DNA from: Sanguinoderma infundibulare
Lineage: Eukaryota; Basidiomycota; Agaricomycetes; Polyporales; Polyporaceae
NCBI GenBank assembly: GCA_032821775.1
Contig: JAVLRN010000010.1
Span: 1,550,001 to 1,614,000 of the forward strand
Direction: 5' to 3'
DNA length: 64,000 bases
Under the pieces are notes generated by a model. That model did no database searches. It was not told the DNA's origin and was given only the letters and a program-made list of their open reading frames with translations. Shown here piece by piece: positions 1-9,502 of this stretch. Numbering within the stretch: position 1 is the first letter of the stretch; each line of letters starts with the position of its first letter. A program made the translations under genes and the position numbers.

Positions 1-936
1 TCCGACGGTACGTAGATATACAGTTTACGATCTTCGGCGCATGGGAACTGATCGACTACTTAAATTCTCAGTTCTTCACCGATTGGTGTTTGTTTTGGCT
101 TCGTCGTAAACCTTGTACAGCGTGGTCTTACGTGCCATACCACGCTTATGGTTCGGGCGCACACTAGTGCGGTTGCTACGTCTACATGACTGCACAGGAG
201 GTAAGTTTCCGCTTGCTAATTTACTGACCTCAGCTAGTCCCCAGACTGACTGCGTTCTGAACGCGTGTAGGTAGTCTTTGTTCGCAATATCTCACGGCTC
301 AAGGGTCCTTATAGTTTGAACCGCCTTCTCGTCCGTCCATTAGCCTCGCGAAGGCGTCATGGACATGAGTACTTTCGCGCTTCTCGCCTTCCGCCTTCTT
401 GATCAGAAATCATGAGGCGCCCACGAACTCCACCCCGATACCGAACCTGTTTGACAAACGCAAGCCCCCCGCGCGTTCCCGCTTTCCCTCCCATCTGGCT
501 TCCATTGACCTCAAGCATTGGAGACTCGATTACGCGGGGCGTCAGTTCTTACGTCAACACATGGCCAAGTCCTCGCCCAATCCCCGCCTGTCACGGCGAC
601 CCCCTGCGGTACCTGCCGTGGATGATATGCGCGTCGCGGGTAAGTGCCGCACCAGATTCTGGGCTCAGGACGAGGTTTAATATCAGCAGGGTCGGTGCTG
701 GCTGGGTGCGATGCCGAAGCGGACGTCAATGCGAACTCCAAGATTTGACCGTTGTTTCGGCAGGTCCTTATATCAAGCCGCGCTCGTTCGCAAGGGCCCT
801 AACCTTCCCTGTCTTTGCGCCAACTACCTTCACCTACCCTCCGCGTCACTTGAGGTATGAATTTCTGTTTTTCGTAATATCGGACGAATCTAATACTTGG
901 TCCGGGACATACCCTAGTTCATTCCTGACCTTCGAA
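1..936. other. Intergenic / 5' region of the F-box gene
   Basis: I see no convincing gene here. Open frames on both strands between about 399 and 936 lack family motifs. The frame open through 412-936 runs into the F-box ORF only because it lacks stops; its upstream part has no F-box-like composition. The last few hundred bases presumably hold the F-box promoter and 5' UTR, but no clear TATA element stands out. Confidence 0.5.
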
Positions 937-2582
937 ATGGCGGCACTCGACGATCCAAACGACACACTCTGTGATCACCACATATGGTTCATCGACGAAA
1001 TCCTTCGCAACGTCCTATCTCACCTCCCCTCAGGGTGCGAGAGCACACTAGCCAGCTGCGCCCGGGTGTCAAAGGCCCTCAGTGAACCCGCGCTCGATGC
1101 GTTATGGTGCAAAATTTCCGGCCTCGTTCCACTTTTGAGGTTGTTGCCTCGGTCCTTTGTGGAGGTGCGGAATCAGACAGGCTATGGTGTTAGCTTCGTA
1201 AGTCGCTTGCGCTCATCCTGTGACACCAACTCAAAGCTATCGTCCGACTACTTCCGCAGGTTCCGCAACGCGCTATCGAAGATGATGAGTGGGCCCGCTT
1301 CCTACACTATGCTCTTCGAGTGAGGAAACTCCACTATCATTATTCGGAAGGGCCGCGGGAGCGACTTGGTGAACGCGCGTTTTCTGCGCTGGTTCAACAT
1401 GCCTCCTTATCTGGCACAACTCTCCTCCCAAACCTTCAAGAACTCTTTTGGCTGCAGTTCTCAAGTGTGGCGCAATGCCTTCCTTTCCTATCCCAATCTT
1501 TACGCCGCGTTACAGTTTACGTTCAAGCTACTCCACCTTCGCCTCGGACAGATACGCGCGCCCAAAATGTGCCGGGAAGCTTGGACGGCTATGCGAGCCT
1601 CCTCGGAGTCCTCGACAGCTATTCCCCCTGCGTGGAGGAGCTCTCATTGGAGGGTATCGACTTCCAGGCGTCCGAGTGCCTCGCGTCCCCCATCACGTTC
1701 AAACACCTTCGCGCGCTCCACCTTGGCTCCGTCTTCACGCCCACCTCCGTCGTCCTCTCACATTGCAGCACCATGCCGCGCCTCGCGTCCCTCTCCCTCG
1801 TTCTCCGGCGCTCATCCTCAGGAGGCTCGTCTGAATGGGACAGCCTGCGCGCGCGGCCCCAGCGCGGCCGTCAATGTCAGGACACGCTAGGGTTATCGGC
1901 ACTAGAAGTCCTCCGCGTCGCGGGCGCCCCGCTGGACATCGAAGACATCCTCCACGCCGTGGACTCGCCGGCGCTGCATACTGCGGCCCTCTCTGTGGCC
2001 GTCCCGGACGACGACACGGACGGATGGTCACGCTGCGTGTCCCTCCTGAGCGAGCGCTTTTGCGAGACGCTGAGGACGGTGCGCGCGGAGTGCACGCGTT
2101 CGGGCACACTCGTCCAGGGTCGCGCGCGGTCCTTCGCGCAGTACTTGCAGCCGCTGCTTCATCTCCGACGAGTTCGCGATTGCGCGATTATTGTCGAGGA
2201 CCCGGCGGGCGTCGCGCTGACGGACGAAGATGTTGACGCGATGGCTGCTGCTTGGCCGTCGCTACTCGCGCTTGAAGTGTCCTTCCGCGGAGGACGACCA
2301 GCAGTGCCTCGCCCTACCGTTGCCTCCCTCGTCACCTTCGCGCGGCACTGTTCTGGACTCGTCACTCTCCGACTCCCGTTGAGCCAGGATATCGCGTCGG
2401 TTCCGTCCGAAGTTGACGCGATGCCGATCTTGCGCGGGGACGCCGTCCTGCGCGAATTTTGGATGTCCGGGGTGTCGTTTTCGAGGAGAGAGACAGAGGT
2501 GATCACAAAGTTCCTCTTCTATGTGTTCCCTAACATGGACTTTCTGCCGTTGATAAATGCCGGTATCCTTCATCCGGATTAG
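937..2582 (+). CDS. F-box-like domain protein (substrate adaptor of SCF ubiquitin ligase type)
   Basis: Two exons, 937-1197 and 1260-2582, join in phase 0 across a 62-nt intron (GTAAGT...CGCAG) and give 527 residues. The ATG at 937 is chosen because an F-box-like segment follows at about residues 17-55, with the order IDEIL..VLSHLP....L..CARVSK....PALDALW that is typical of basidiomycete F-box proteins. The rest is a leucine-rich region with irregular LRR-like units and no trailing domain. In the family the F-box binds Skp1 and the LRR-like part selects substrates for ubiquitination; the target here is unknown. Without splicing, the first exon frame runs into a TGA at 1321, so the intron is needed. 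The flanks offer no functional clue, and such genes form large, fast-evolving families in these fungi. Confidence 0.8.
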
Positions 2583-3037
2583 GTGTCAACCCGCTCTCTG
2601 CAATCTATAGGACGATAGGCCGCGATATATTGGACCAATATCCTCTGGGATGAATCCCCCATCCCAAAGCCTCTCACCATTGTACCTCTTTCTACCTCGT
2701 GTTGGCCAGTTCGTAAGTCTGCTAGTAATGTTTTGTTCCGTCCCATTGTTGGCAACTATACCCAGTGAGTACATGATCGGTAGCGACATCCGCCCAAAAT
2801 TGTCCCTCTGCAGGAGGTCCTTCAACGCCCGTAATGTAGAAGGGTATCAATACAGTCCTTCACGTCACTTCTCCAGTACTTCAATGTCTAACAGCCACCC
2901 CCCCCGTCGAGAAGGTTGAATCCAACGCAGCCTCCAGACTCATACGCACCAGGACCTCCTCTTCCGCTCTGGTGTTGACCGTGAAAGTAGTGTCCACGTA
3001 TAGGCTTCCCTAACCGGACGAGGGGGGTAGTCTGGGA
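2583..3037. other. Intergenic
   Basis: This is the 3' flank of the F-box gene. Short open frames on both strands show no recognisable domains. I see nothing supported here. Confidence 0.5.
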
Positions 3038-3254
3038 TCACATCAGCAAAAGCTCCCTTCCCTGACGGCTCCTGAGCCTTCCTGATGCCCAGCGTAAGCG
3101 CGATAGATCGTGTCAGGCTCTCAGGCTGGTCCCTGACTAGACCAACCTGAGAGCCTGACGACGCTCTGAACCGCTTAGGAGGCGCCTCAGGAAGTTCAGG
3201 GACTGTCAGGAATTGGTCAGGGAAGTGAGCTTCAAGTTTTCCTGATGCACGACG
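3038..3254. mobile_element. Short foldback (MITE-like) element with CCTGA/TCAGG subrepeats
   Basis: The left end reads TCACATCAGCAAAAG (3038-3052), followed by GCTCCCTTCCCTGAC. The right end, read on the other strand, begins GCATCAGGAAAA and also reaches a TTCCCTGAC block, so the two ends form an imperfect terminal inverted repeat. The interior is packed with CCTGA/TCAGG pentamers. It contains a 19-bp inverted repeat with one mismatch (3112-3130 against 3141-3159) around a 10-nt loop. No coding capacity is visible. The first 15 bases are identical to the left end of the larger element at 4060-5228, so the two are probably one family. No clear target-site duplication was found. Confidence 0.5.
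3112..3159. repeat. Near-perfect hairpin inside the foldback element
   Basis: Arms 3112-3130 and 3141-3159 are 19 bp each with one mismatch and are separated by the loop at 3131-3140. This was read directly from the sequence. It would fold as a stable stem in DNA or RNA. Confidence 0.75.
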
Positions 3255-3347
3255 ACTCAAGGATCCAGCTGATGAAGAATGCGTCGGCCTGACGTCCGCG
3301 TGAACGATCGGCGGTATCCACTTAAAGATCCTGCGAGTCGTGTGCTC

Positions 3348-3776
3348 TTATTCGACCACAATGGTCTGGTCATCTTTGGACAGGTGTATGAGGCCAGCAT
3401 AGATGTCCTGGACGTCCGGACTGAGGGATACGCGTTCCACTTCAATGGAGTATCCTTGTGTCTGGAGAGCCGCGGTGCTCCATCTCGAGAGTGTTACAGT
3501 CATATCCATCATTCCCTCGTCCTTCATCGAACCAACGAATGATGTCGAAGACACCGAAGGGGGTATATATATGGTCTCGCAGGAGAGATGTACACGGAAA
3601 CGTTCGATGTAGTTCGGATCAATAGATATAATGTGGCATTTTTGGTCAGCGTTCGAAGCGCTTGAAGTGTAGTCGCGTTGGGGGTTGCGGCTGTTATGCA
3701 CTGTAATGTGCCCCTGCCAGAACGGAGGTATATCATCGGTAGAGCTGAGTGACGTTGTGAAGCAAGGGCGTGCCAT
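3348..3776 (-). CDS. Hypothetical ORF, 142 residues
   Basis: I do not recognise this frame. It opens with ATG at 3776 and stays open to TAA at 3348. The product is of mixed composition, not low-complexity, with no signal peptide, membrane helix or known motif. It lies between the two related TIR elements, so it may be a relic carried or trapped by transposition, a fragment of a larger spliced gene, or chance. No promoter or splice signal decides between these. Confidence 0.2.
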   Translation of the reverse strand: MARPCFTTSLSSTDDIPPFWQGHITVHNSRNPQRDYTSSASNADQKCHIISIDPNYIERFRVHLSCETIYIPPSVSSTSFVGSMKDEGMMDMTVTLSRWSTAALQTQGYSIEVERVSLSPDVQDIYAGLIHLSKDDQTIVVE

Positions 3777-4059
3777 TAGATGTCCCGGATGGTCTGAGCT
3801 CTAGGCTTCGATAGAGCAATATGGAAGTGAGACGACAGAGGAAACCCCGAGCTAAAATTGGCTTCAGGCGTAGCAACGGAGATAGCAGCAAAGACATGCA
3901 TCGACGAGTCCGCCGATGATGAATGGTGTATATCAGTGGCCGTCGACACCGTCAATAGAGCTATCGCCGTCGTCGTGGTTCCAGAGCAAGCTCAGAAACG
4001 ATACTCGGGCGCCGGTCGCACAGCCCGGGAAACCGGCTAGTAGTCACGCACTGTATTTC

Positions 4060-5228
4060 CGAGTCACATCAGCAAAAGTGCACTGGACTGGTAAAGCAAT
4101 TACCTATGAATACCTAGTTTACCAGTGCCACCAGGACTGCCAGCGCTGGTGGCACGGCAGGTCATCGTAAACCCGCGATCTATGCCAATGTCAGCACCAC
4201 CTACTCTGGTCAAATCGACTAGACTGGTTGTCCAGGTATTCACTGGTATTCGATTGCCCGGACAGCCAGCGTACCCCGACAACTCGGGTTCAATCCACTT
4301 TTGCAATCTGAATTTTCTCATTTGGTTCTGGGGTCCTTGGGGTTCTCGAGCGGTAAATAGCAGGAAAACCTAAATATATTGATTTGGGCGGTAGTTTACA
4401 TGACACGACTACGTACGGAGCAACACTGGAATTGACAGGTAGAAAGGAAGGCACTCACCAAGAGAATATATAGACACACCATGTAGAAAGGGAGAGAAGT
4501 AGAACTTACCGGATGCATAAAAGCTTGCAGATGTTGCGCACCTACCTGGCCGGGCCTCTCGCTGATGCACCTTGGGACAAACTCGAATGTCACGAAAGGT
4601 AGACATACCTGCAAAGCTTTCAAAGGCAATACAAATATACCTGGACTATGGCTCACCACGCGCAGGGAACCACACTCTTGCACAAGGCGGGGGAGGGCGG
4701 GTCGCGACTCGAGAGAAGATCGAGGACAAGACGCGGATTGACGAAGTCGGATGACAGGAGGGGTTTTATGGGGGGCTCGAAGGGGCTCGGATGGGTTCGG
4801 GTGCGTGTCAGCGACGGCCGCCCCCATCGAGATAGCGTCGAACACTAGGTCGACATCGGATGAGGTAACGTCGGGTGCGCGAGGTCGGCGGTGCGGAATG
4901 GCTCGAAAGTGGCAGAAACCCCAGCCTAGGGGTTCAAAAGATCGTCGAAACCTTGGGCGAGCATGGCGGAGTTTCAAAGCGAGGTCATTTAGTGCACCAG
5001 GTAATCCACCAGGAGGTTTGGCGATGGCCATAAAGGAACCAGTACAGATGAGGGAGAGGTCAAGCTCAAGCCAGAGTGATGGAGGAAGGTAAAGACGATC
5101 CAGGCTGGCAGACGCTGACCACCATTTACCAGCCTGGGATATCGATATGCCAGACTGGGCTTATCTTATCAGCTCACCAGTCGCCACCAGCGAAAACCTG
5201 GTTTCTGCGCCTTTGCTGATGCAACTCG
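4060..5228. mobile_element. 1.17-kb TIR DNA element, probably non-autonomous
   Basis: The left end CGAGTCACATCAGCAAAAG (4060-4078) matches the inverted right end (5210-5228) at almost every position except a CA/TG pair. Subterminal regions at both ends are full of ACCAG/CTGGT motifs, and a perfect 10-bp-stem hairpin sits at 4125-4155. The flanking octamers (TGTATTTC on the left, TGCGTTCC on the right) agree at 5 of 8 positions with only transitions, a possible decayed 8-bp target duplication of the hAT kind; this is weak. A minus-strand frame at 4396-5031 (211 codons, Pro/Arg-rich) has no transposase motif and may or may not be expressed. It shares its outermost 15 bases with the element at 3038. 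Confidence 0.5.
4125..4155. repeat. Perfect hairpin in subterminal part of TIR element
   Basis: GTGCCACCAG at 4125-4134 is the exact reverse complement of CTGGTGGCAC at 4146-4155, with an 11-nt loop between them. It belongs to the ACCAG/CTGGT-rich subterminal zone of the element. Confidence 0.75.
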
Positions 5229-5692
5229 TGCGTTCCAAGTTGACAGTCATTGCTAAATCTGATGCGAAGCATACCTCACTACAGTAGTATCATTACTAGT
5301 GCAGGAGAAGTAGAAGCAACGATCTAAGATGCAAAAGCGCAGGCCCGGAGGTACGGCCTTCTTTTCAGTGCGCAGTGACTCCGACACTCAGTACTTTGCA
5401 GCCCTTCGCCTTAACCACTTTCCTTCCCGGTCCATGAGTCGCCCGAGACTGTAAGACGACGACGACGACCCTTGCGCCCCGCCTTCTAATACCTGTCGCA
5501 CTTGCAGTTGAGATTTACTCGGCAGCGCTCGCTGTGGCATCGTTGTTGAGGGCAGAGATCGTCCACGAGGATACGGCGAGATCGGGCTGTCCCCATATCC
5601 CACTTCTCTTGGTGGTAGTCAAATCATGGGTACATTCCTTCCATTCCGTAACGTGGCTCAAAGTAGCCTCTACACTGTGCCAGTGTAGCAAA
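5229..5692. other. Intergenic, 3' side of the ICMT gene
   Basis: No gene is supported. It contains a short GAC/GTC-rich patch near 5457-5467 and presumably the 3' UTR of the minus-strand ICMT gene. Confidence 0.4.
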
Positions 5693-6525
5693 TCAGTACA
5701 GGTACGGCACAAGCCTGTACGGCGTCCTCTTCGCCCACTCCTCCCACTCCTTCCCGAACTCCTTTCTCAGCACCTTGTCTTCCCTCGACACCCTCCTCAC
5801 AGACACAGCCGCAATGCTCGTGCACCACAGCACCCACGCCACCGCACACCCAGCGACCCACCCGTTCTCCAACTGCCCGCTCTCACGCAGGTACGACCCC
5901 TGCCCAAACTCGACCGTCAGGAGCCCCGCGATGGCGAGGACGAGTCCCGAGTACGACGGATGGCGGACGACGGCGTATGGTCCCCAGGTCACGAGCTTGT
6001 GCCCCTTGAAGAGCGCGAGCTGGTACGTGAAGAACTCGCCGAGCGTGACGTAGCACGCCTTCCGGAGCGCGGCACCGACCGCGAGCAGGGCGAAGCCGAG
6101 CATGAACGGGGTCGAGATCACGAGCCGGTCCGCGCGGACTGGGTCCGCGAAGAGGCGGGCGAGCACTGGTGCCGAGAGCGGGTGGGCGGAGTACGTCCGT
6201 GCGAGGATTGCCGCGATTTCCGCGAGGTGGACTATGAAGTTCAAGAGCTGTCGGATTCAGAGTCGTTCAAGTCAGCAGGCGGACTTCAGGCGCAACTCGA
6301 CTGTCGTTGTGCTGCAAGCGCGCCAACTAGAGGCTAACATGCAGTCTAGGAAAGAGAACTCACTAAGCCAAACTTGGGGAACCAGCCCGACATGCGAGTG
6401 ATGAGGTCTGCGCGGCCGTACTTGGCGCGGTCCTCCCTCGGGGGCGGGTTATGGGGCGGGTGGAATGCGACTGCTTCGTCTAGCATGATCACGGCTAGCG
6501 CGAATATCTTGGCGATGTACGCCAT
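5693..6525 (-). CDS. Isoprenylcysteine carboxyl methyltransferase (ICMT) family protein
   Basis: Exon 1 (6525-6364, 54 codons) and exon 2 (6247-5693) join in phase 0 across a 116-nt intron and give 238 residues, the usual ICMT length. The enzyme class methylates the C-terminal farnesyl- or geranylgeranyl-cysteine of CaaX proteins such as Ras and mating pheromones, at the ER membrane using S-adenosylmethionine. Visible support is the SAM-binding signature VRHPSYSGL in the C-terminal half, then the E-x-EFG-EWEEW-KRTPYRLVPYLY tail typical of the family, and several hydrophobic helices before it. The start is the first ATG of a frame that leads directly into the homologous block. Basidiomycetes carry several ICMT-like copies, so which prenylated substrates this one serves is not decidable. 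The next gene upstream on the same strand is the NOSIP relic. Confidence 0.85.
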
Positions 6526-7045
6526 GGAGTGGGGTGTAGTCGTTCGACACAGAGGTTTGGAGGTGAGAGGTTTCTGTCAATGATGGAGGCGGGATGCGCT
6601 AATTCCAGACTCTAGGGTATAAACAGCAGTCCCGTCCTGTAAACGATCTCATCTATCTATTTATAATGGAAGACTCACAAGTTGAACGTTCAAGATGATG
6701 AAGAGGGGAAGAGAGTGACCTCCAAATCCTATTACAGGCTGTTCGGAACCAGCCGAGTTGGGCTGACACTACGACGGATGAACCGATGAGACAGACGAGG
6801 GGGGTCATTGAACGCACCAGGATGATGATCACGCCCCTCTCGCTTCCATTTAATTCCTTCAAAAAGCACCGCTGCCTACCCTTGCCCTTCGAGGTCGTCC
6901 CCGACCTCTATCACGAGCCGTTGAAAGGATCTTCAGGGCCTATAACATCTCAGCCGGGCCTGGCGTAGTCTAGTATCCCTATCGTGGTTTGTTTCAACGA
7001 AAGTTCGAGGCTCGGAGTTAATTACCGACCGACTATGTCGGAGGA
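6526..7045. other. Intergenic
   Basis: This lies between the ICMT promoter and the broken 3' end of the NOSIP-like gene. No NOSIP C-terminal half is present, and no other coding region is recognisable. Confidence 0.5.
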
Positions 7046-7780
7046 TCACCACAGGCCTGCTCGTGCAGGATCTGGCGGAGTGCCGCCTCCTCGGTCGAGC
7101 GCGTGAGCGCCTCCACCGCGCTCGTGTCGAAGTCGAACTTGTGTTTCGTGCCTGGCACTAAGGCACGCCTTCAGCATCACCCCAACATAGTGTTGCAGCA
7201 GCTGGCGGAATGAGGAAGGGAAGGAGTGGGAGGAGAGGCGTACCTTCTGAAGAGTCTGGGGACGTCGAGTCACCGCCAGCCCGAGCTGCTCCTTCTCGAA
7301 CTCGCGCAACACACGCTCCCTCGCGGCCTCCTTTGCGCGTTGCCTCTCCTCCTCCGCCTCCGTCTTCATCGTATCAAGGCGGACCGTCTACCTCTTGATA
7401 TCATTAATTTGCGTCACTAGAACGCGCGTCGCCCATTTCGTCGGCTCTACTATCCTCCCCTACCCTAACAACACGGTACACCACTCTCCTAAAAGAAAAC
7501 AGCAGCAAAAACGCACTAAAGTCCACCAGCACACACACTCTGCAGAACAGATGCCCCTTCTGGCACGCGATGGGGCCTCGCGCGCGCTGCAGGCACAGAG
7601 CGCACGGATCGAAGCGGCGCATCGACTCGTTCCCTAGACGTTGCTGCGCGGCTCGCACGTCCGTGAGCAGCGTATACGATAGCGAGGGTCACGGACGGGC
7701 TTCGTGCCGTAGTCGAGCTTCTTGTACTCGGCGTACGAGAAGATCGAGGACGTGGTGTTATTCTTGCTGTGTTTCGTCAT
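7046..7780 (-). pseudogene. NOSIP-like (U-box/RING E3, nitric oxide synthase-interacting protein) pseudogene
   Basis: Exon 1 (7780-7697) encodes the conserved NOSIP start MTKHSKNNTT...YAEYKKLDYGTK. Exon 2 (7643-7517) encodes the first zinc-binding half with the C-x2-C pair of CALC and a GHLFC motif. Exon 3 begins at 7416 with the family's TQ..DIKR stretch. There the frame meets TAG at 7388-7390, where family members have a sense codon (CAG is one step away), and then continues as an intact KTEAEEERQRAKEAARERVLREFE helix. After a further intron the KFDFDTSAVEAL block (7157-7046) appears to be out of phase with the preceding exon. Homology then stops, and the entire C-terminal half with the second zinc module is missing. 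In the family, NOSIP is an E3 ligase and spliceosome-associated factor. This copy looks dead; a functional copy should be elsewhere in the genome. Confidence 0.7.
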
Positions 7781-8725
7781 CCTGCCAGTTGCAGTTGATT
7801 TGGAGAGAGCCTAGAGGCGAGATGGACAGGATTGCAGGGAGTCGGTCGGATCGTCGTCGTCGTGCAGGCGCACCGCATGGGGTAAGCGTTCCTCCAGGAT
7901 GTTGTTCGAGAGCGTGGTGTGCTTGTTGACACCGAGTGTTTTGATGTCAAAGGTTGTTTTTGCGGGTGGCCGCCGACATCGAGTTGAGATTAGTGCATAA
8001 GAGCAACGGCAGAGAGCGGCTTTTCAGAAGAGCATACGGAGATCGACGACGAGCAAAATTCAAGGTGACAAGGTTGCGGAGCTGAGTGCGAGGTCAAGAT
8101 GTCGATGCACTCTGTCTCAGTGTGGGAGCAATTTCGGCCCGAACGCCGAGATCAGGTAAGGTCGATACCCGAGAGGCAGTACGCATATCATCTCTCTCTT
8201 CCTTCCTCCCTCAAGGACCATGATGCTCAGGTTCTCCGCCTTCCACACTTCCAGTCGACTGGTCATGCTTTGTGATATCTACTAGCTCCCTGTGGGGAAC
8301 GGCTGGATGCTGGTCAAATATCCTGAGGATCGGTCGGTTGGCGTCGTCTCATACCGACCGTGATTGCTTGCACTCGTACTTGGACCCACTTGGACCCTTC
8401 GTCGAATGGGCCTGATCTCATGCGTACAAATCCAATAGCTTGTCAAAAGGCGGCCGCCTTGTGGTGGTAATTTTGATTTCAATTGACGCCAGTAACGCTC
8501 CACGGGCAGTAGATGGCCGTTATTCTCAGATGGCCACCCATCGCCGTCGTCTGCGCTGTCGCACCCTTGTCTTCTCGCATCTGATCCGCTTCACCCGGTG
8601 GAACCGGGGGGATCGAGGCAACACCGCAATGTATGCCAACTTATGCAAACCATAGATGTCTCACAGTTGAAGCATGTATCAAGTTCAACGTTCACGGAGT
8701 CCGTTCGGCCGAGCTGGGACGGGAG
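7781..8725. other. Intergenic
   Basis: No gene is supported. It holds the former NOSIP promoter and the upstream region of the secreted-protein gene. A tandem CACTTGGACC/ACTTGGACCC duplication occurs near 8381-8398. Confidence 0.4.
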
Positions 8726-8731
8726 TATAAG
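8726..8731 (+). promoter_or_regulatory. TATA-like element of the small secreted protein gene
   Basis: TATAAG lies 102 bases before the ATG at 8828, a common distance for fungal TATA promoters. Confidence 0.5.
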
Positions 8732-8827
8732 TACCACTTCAGCGTGCTCGAATCCTCAGTGCACTCGAACCTTCCTTCATCCTTCGCCACTCCGCTCTCG
8801 AGCGCATCCCCCATAGCAATTCCCAGC

Positions 8828-9404
8828 ATGCGGTTCTCTGTCCTCACATTCGCTGCCGCAGCCTTTGGTGTTGCCGGCACCATGGCCGGTGAGCATCCTG
8901 CCAATCTTGAGGTCTGGCCCGTCGTCTTCCTTCTGAACTCACCTTTTCTCTTCCCGTTTGCATAGGCACGGTCATCACCCCGAGTGCCGGCGATGGCATC
9001 GGCCTCCAGTTCACTCTCGAGTACGTGAGCTCGGTGAGTGCGGCGCCATCTCCATATCTTATGATTGGTCACTTATAAGATCCATCCCCCACTTTCAGTA
9101 CCCCCGCCAAGTCGGCAACACGACATTCCTCTCAATCGGCATGTGGAACTCGACCCTTGGTCATACGCTGCCTGCACCGAGCTTCCCGAACGACACTGCG
9201 ACGACCGTCAATGCTCGTGTCAACGTGGACGACACGTTCTGGGCTGAGGGAGAGTACCGTGAGTTACCTAGAGCTTGTTCATTCGCGTGAGACATCCGTT
9301 CTAATCTCCTCGATGGTGTTTTAGAGTTTTACCTGACGGAGATCAATTACCACGGCGAAGTGTACGGCACGAACTTCGGAGTTACGCTCCTGTACGACAT
9401 CTAA
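8828..9404 (+). CDS. Small secreted protein, 122 residues
   Basis: Four exons (8828-8888, 8966-9033, 9099-9258, 9325-9404) joined by canonical GT-AG introns give 122 residues. The product opens with a classical signal peptide: M-R-F, then a hydrophobic run rich in Ala and Val, with likely cleavage near residue 20. The mature part has no cysteine and two N-glycosylation sequons (NTT, NST) near residues 52-62. It looks beta-rich, ending ...GTNFGVTLLYDI. I recognise no catalytic motif. Such short, intron-rich, cysteine-poor secreted proteins are common in wood-decay basidiomycetes; the role is unknown. A TATA box precedes the gene, which suggests regulated, possibly strong expression. AAA ATPase copy A converges on it from the other strand with about 100 bases between stop codons. 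Confidence 0.75.
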
Positions 9405-9502
9405 GGTCACGCAAGACCACACATGCTTGACCACGAAGTTGCTATCCTCTTATATATCTAATGCGTCGTCGGTTTGATATGACAGTCAGTCAACCTTTAA
9501 TA

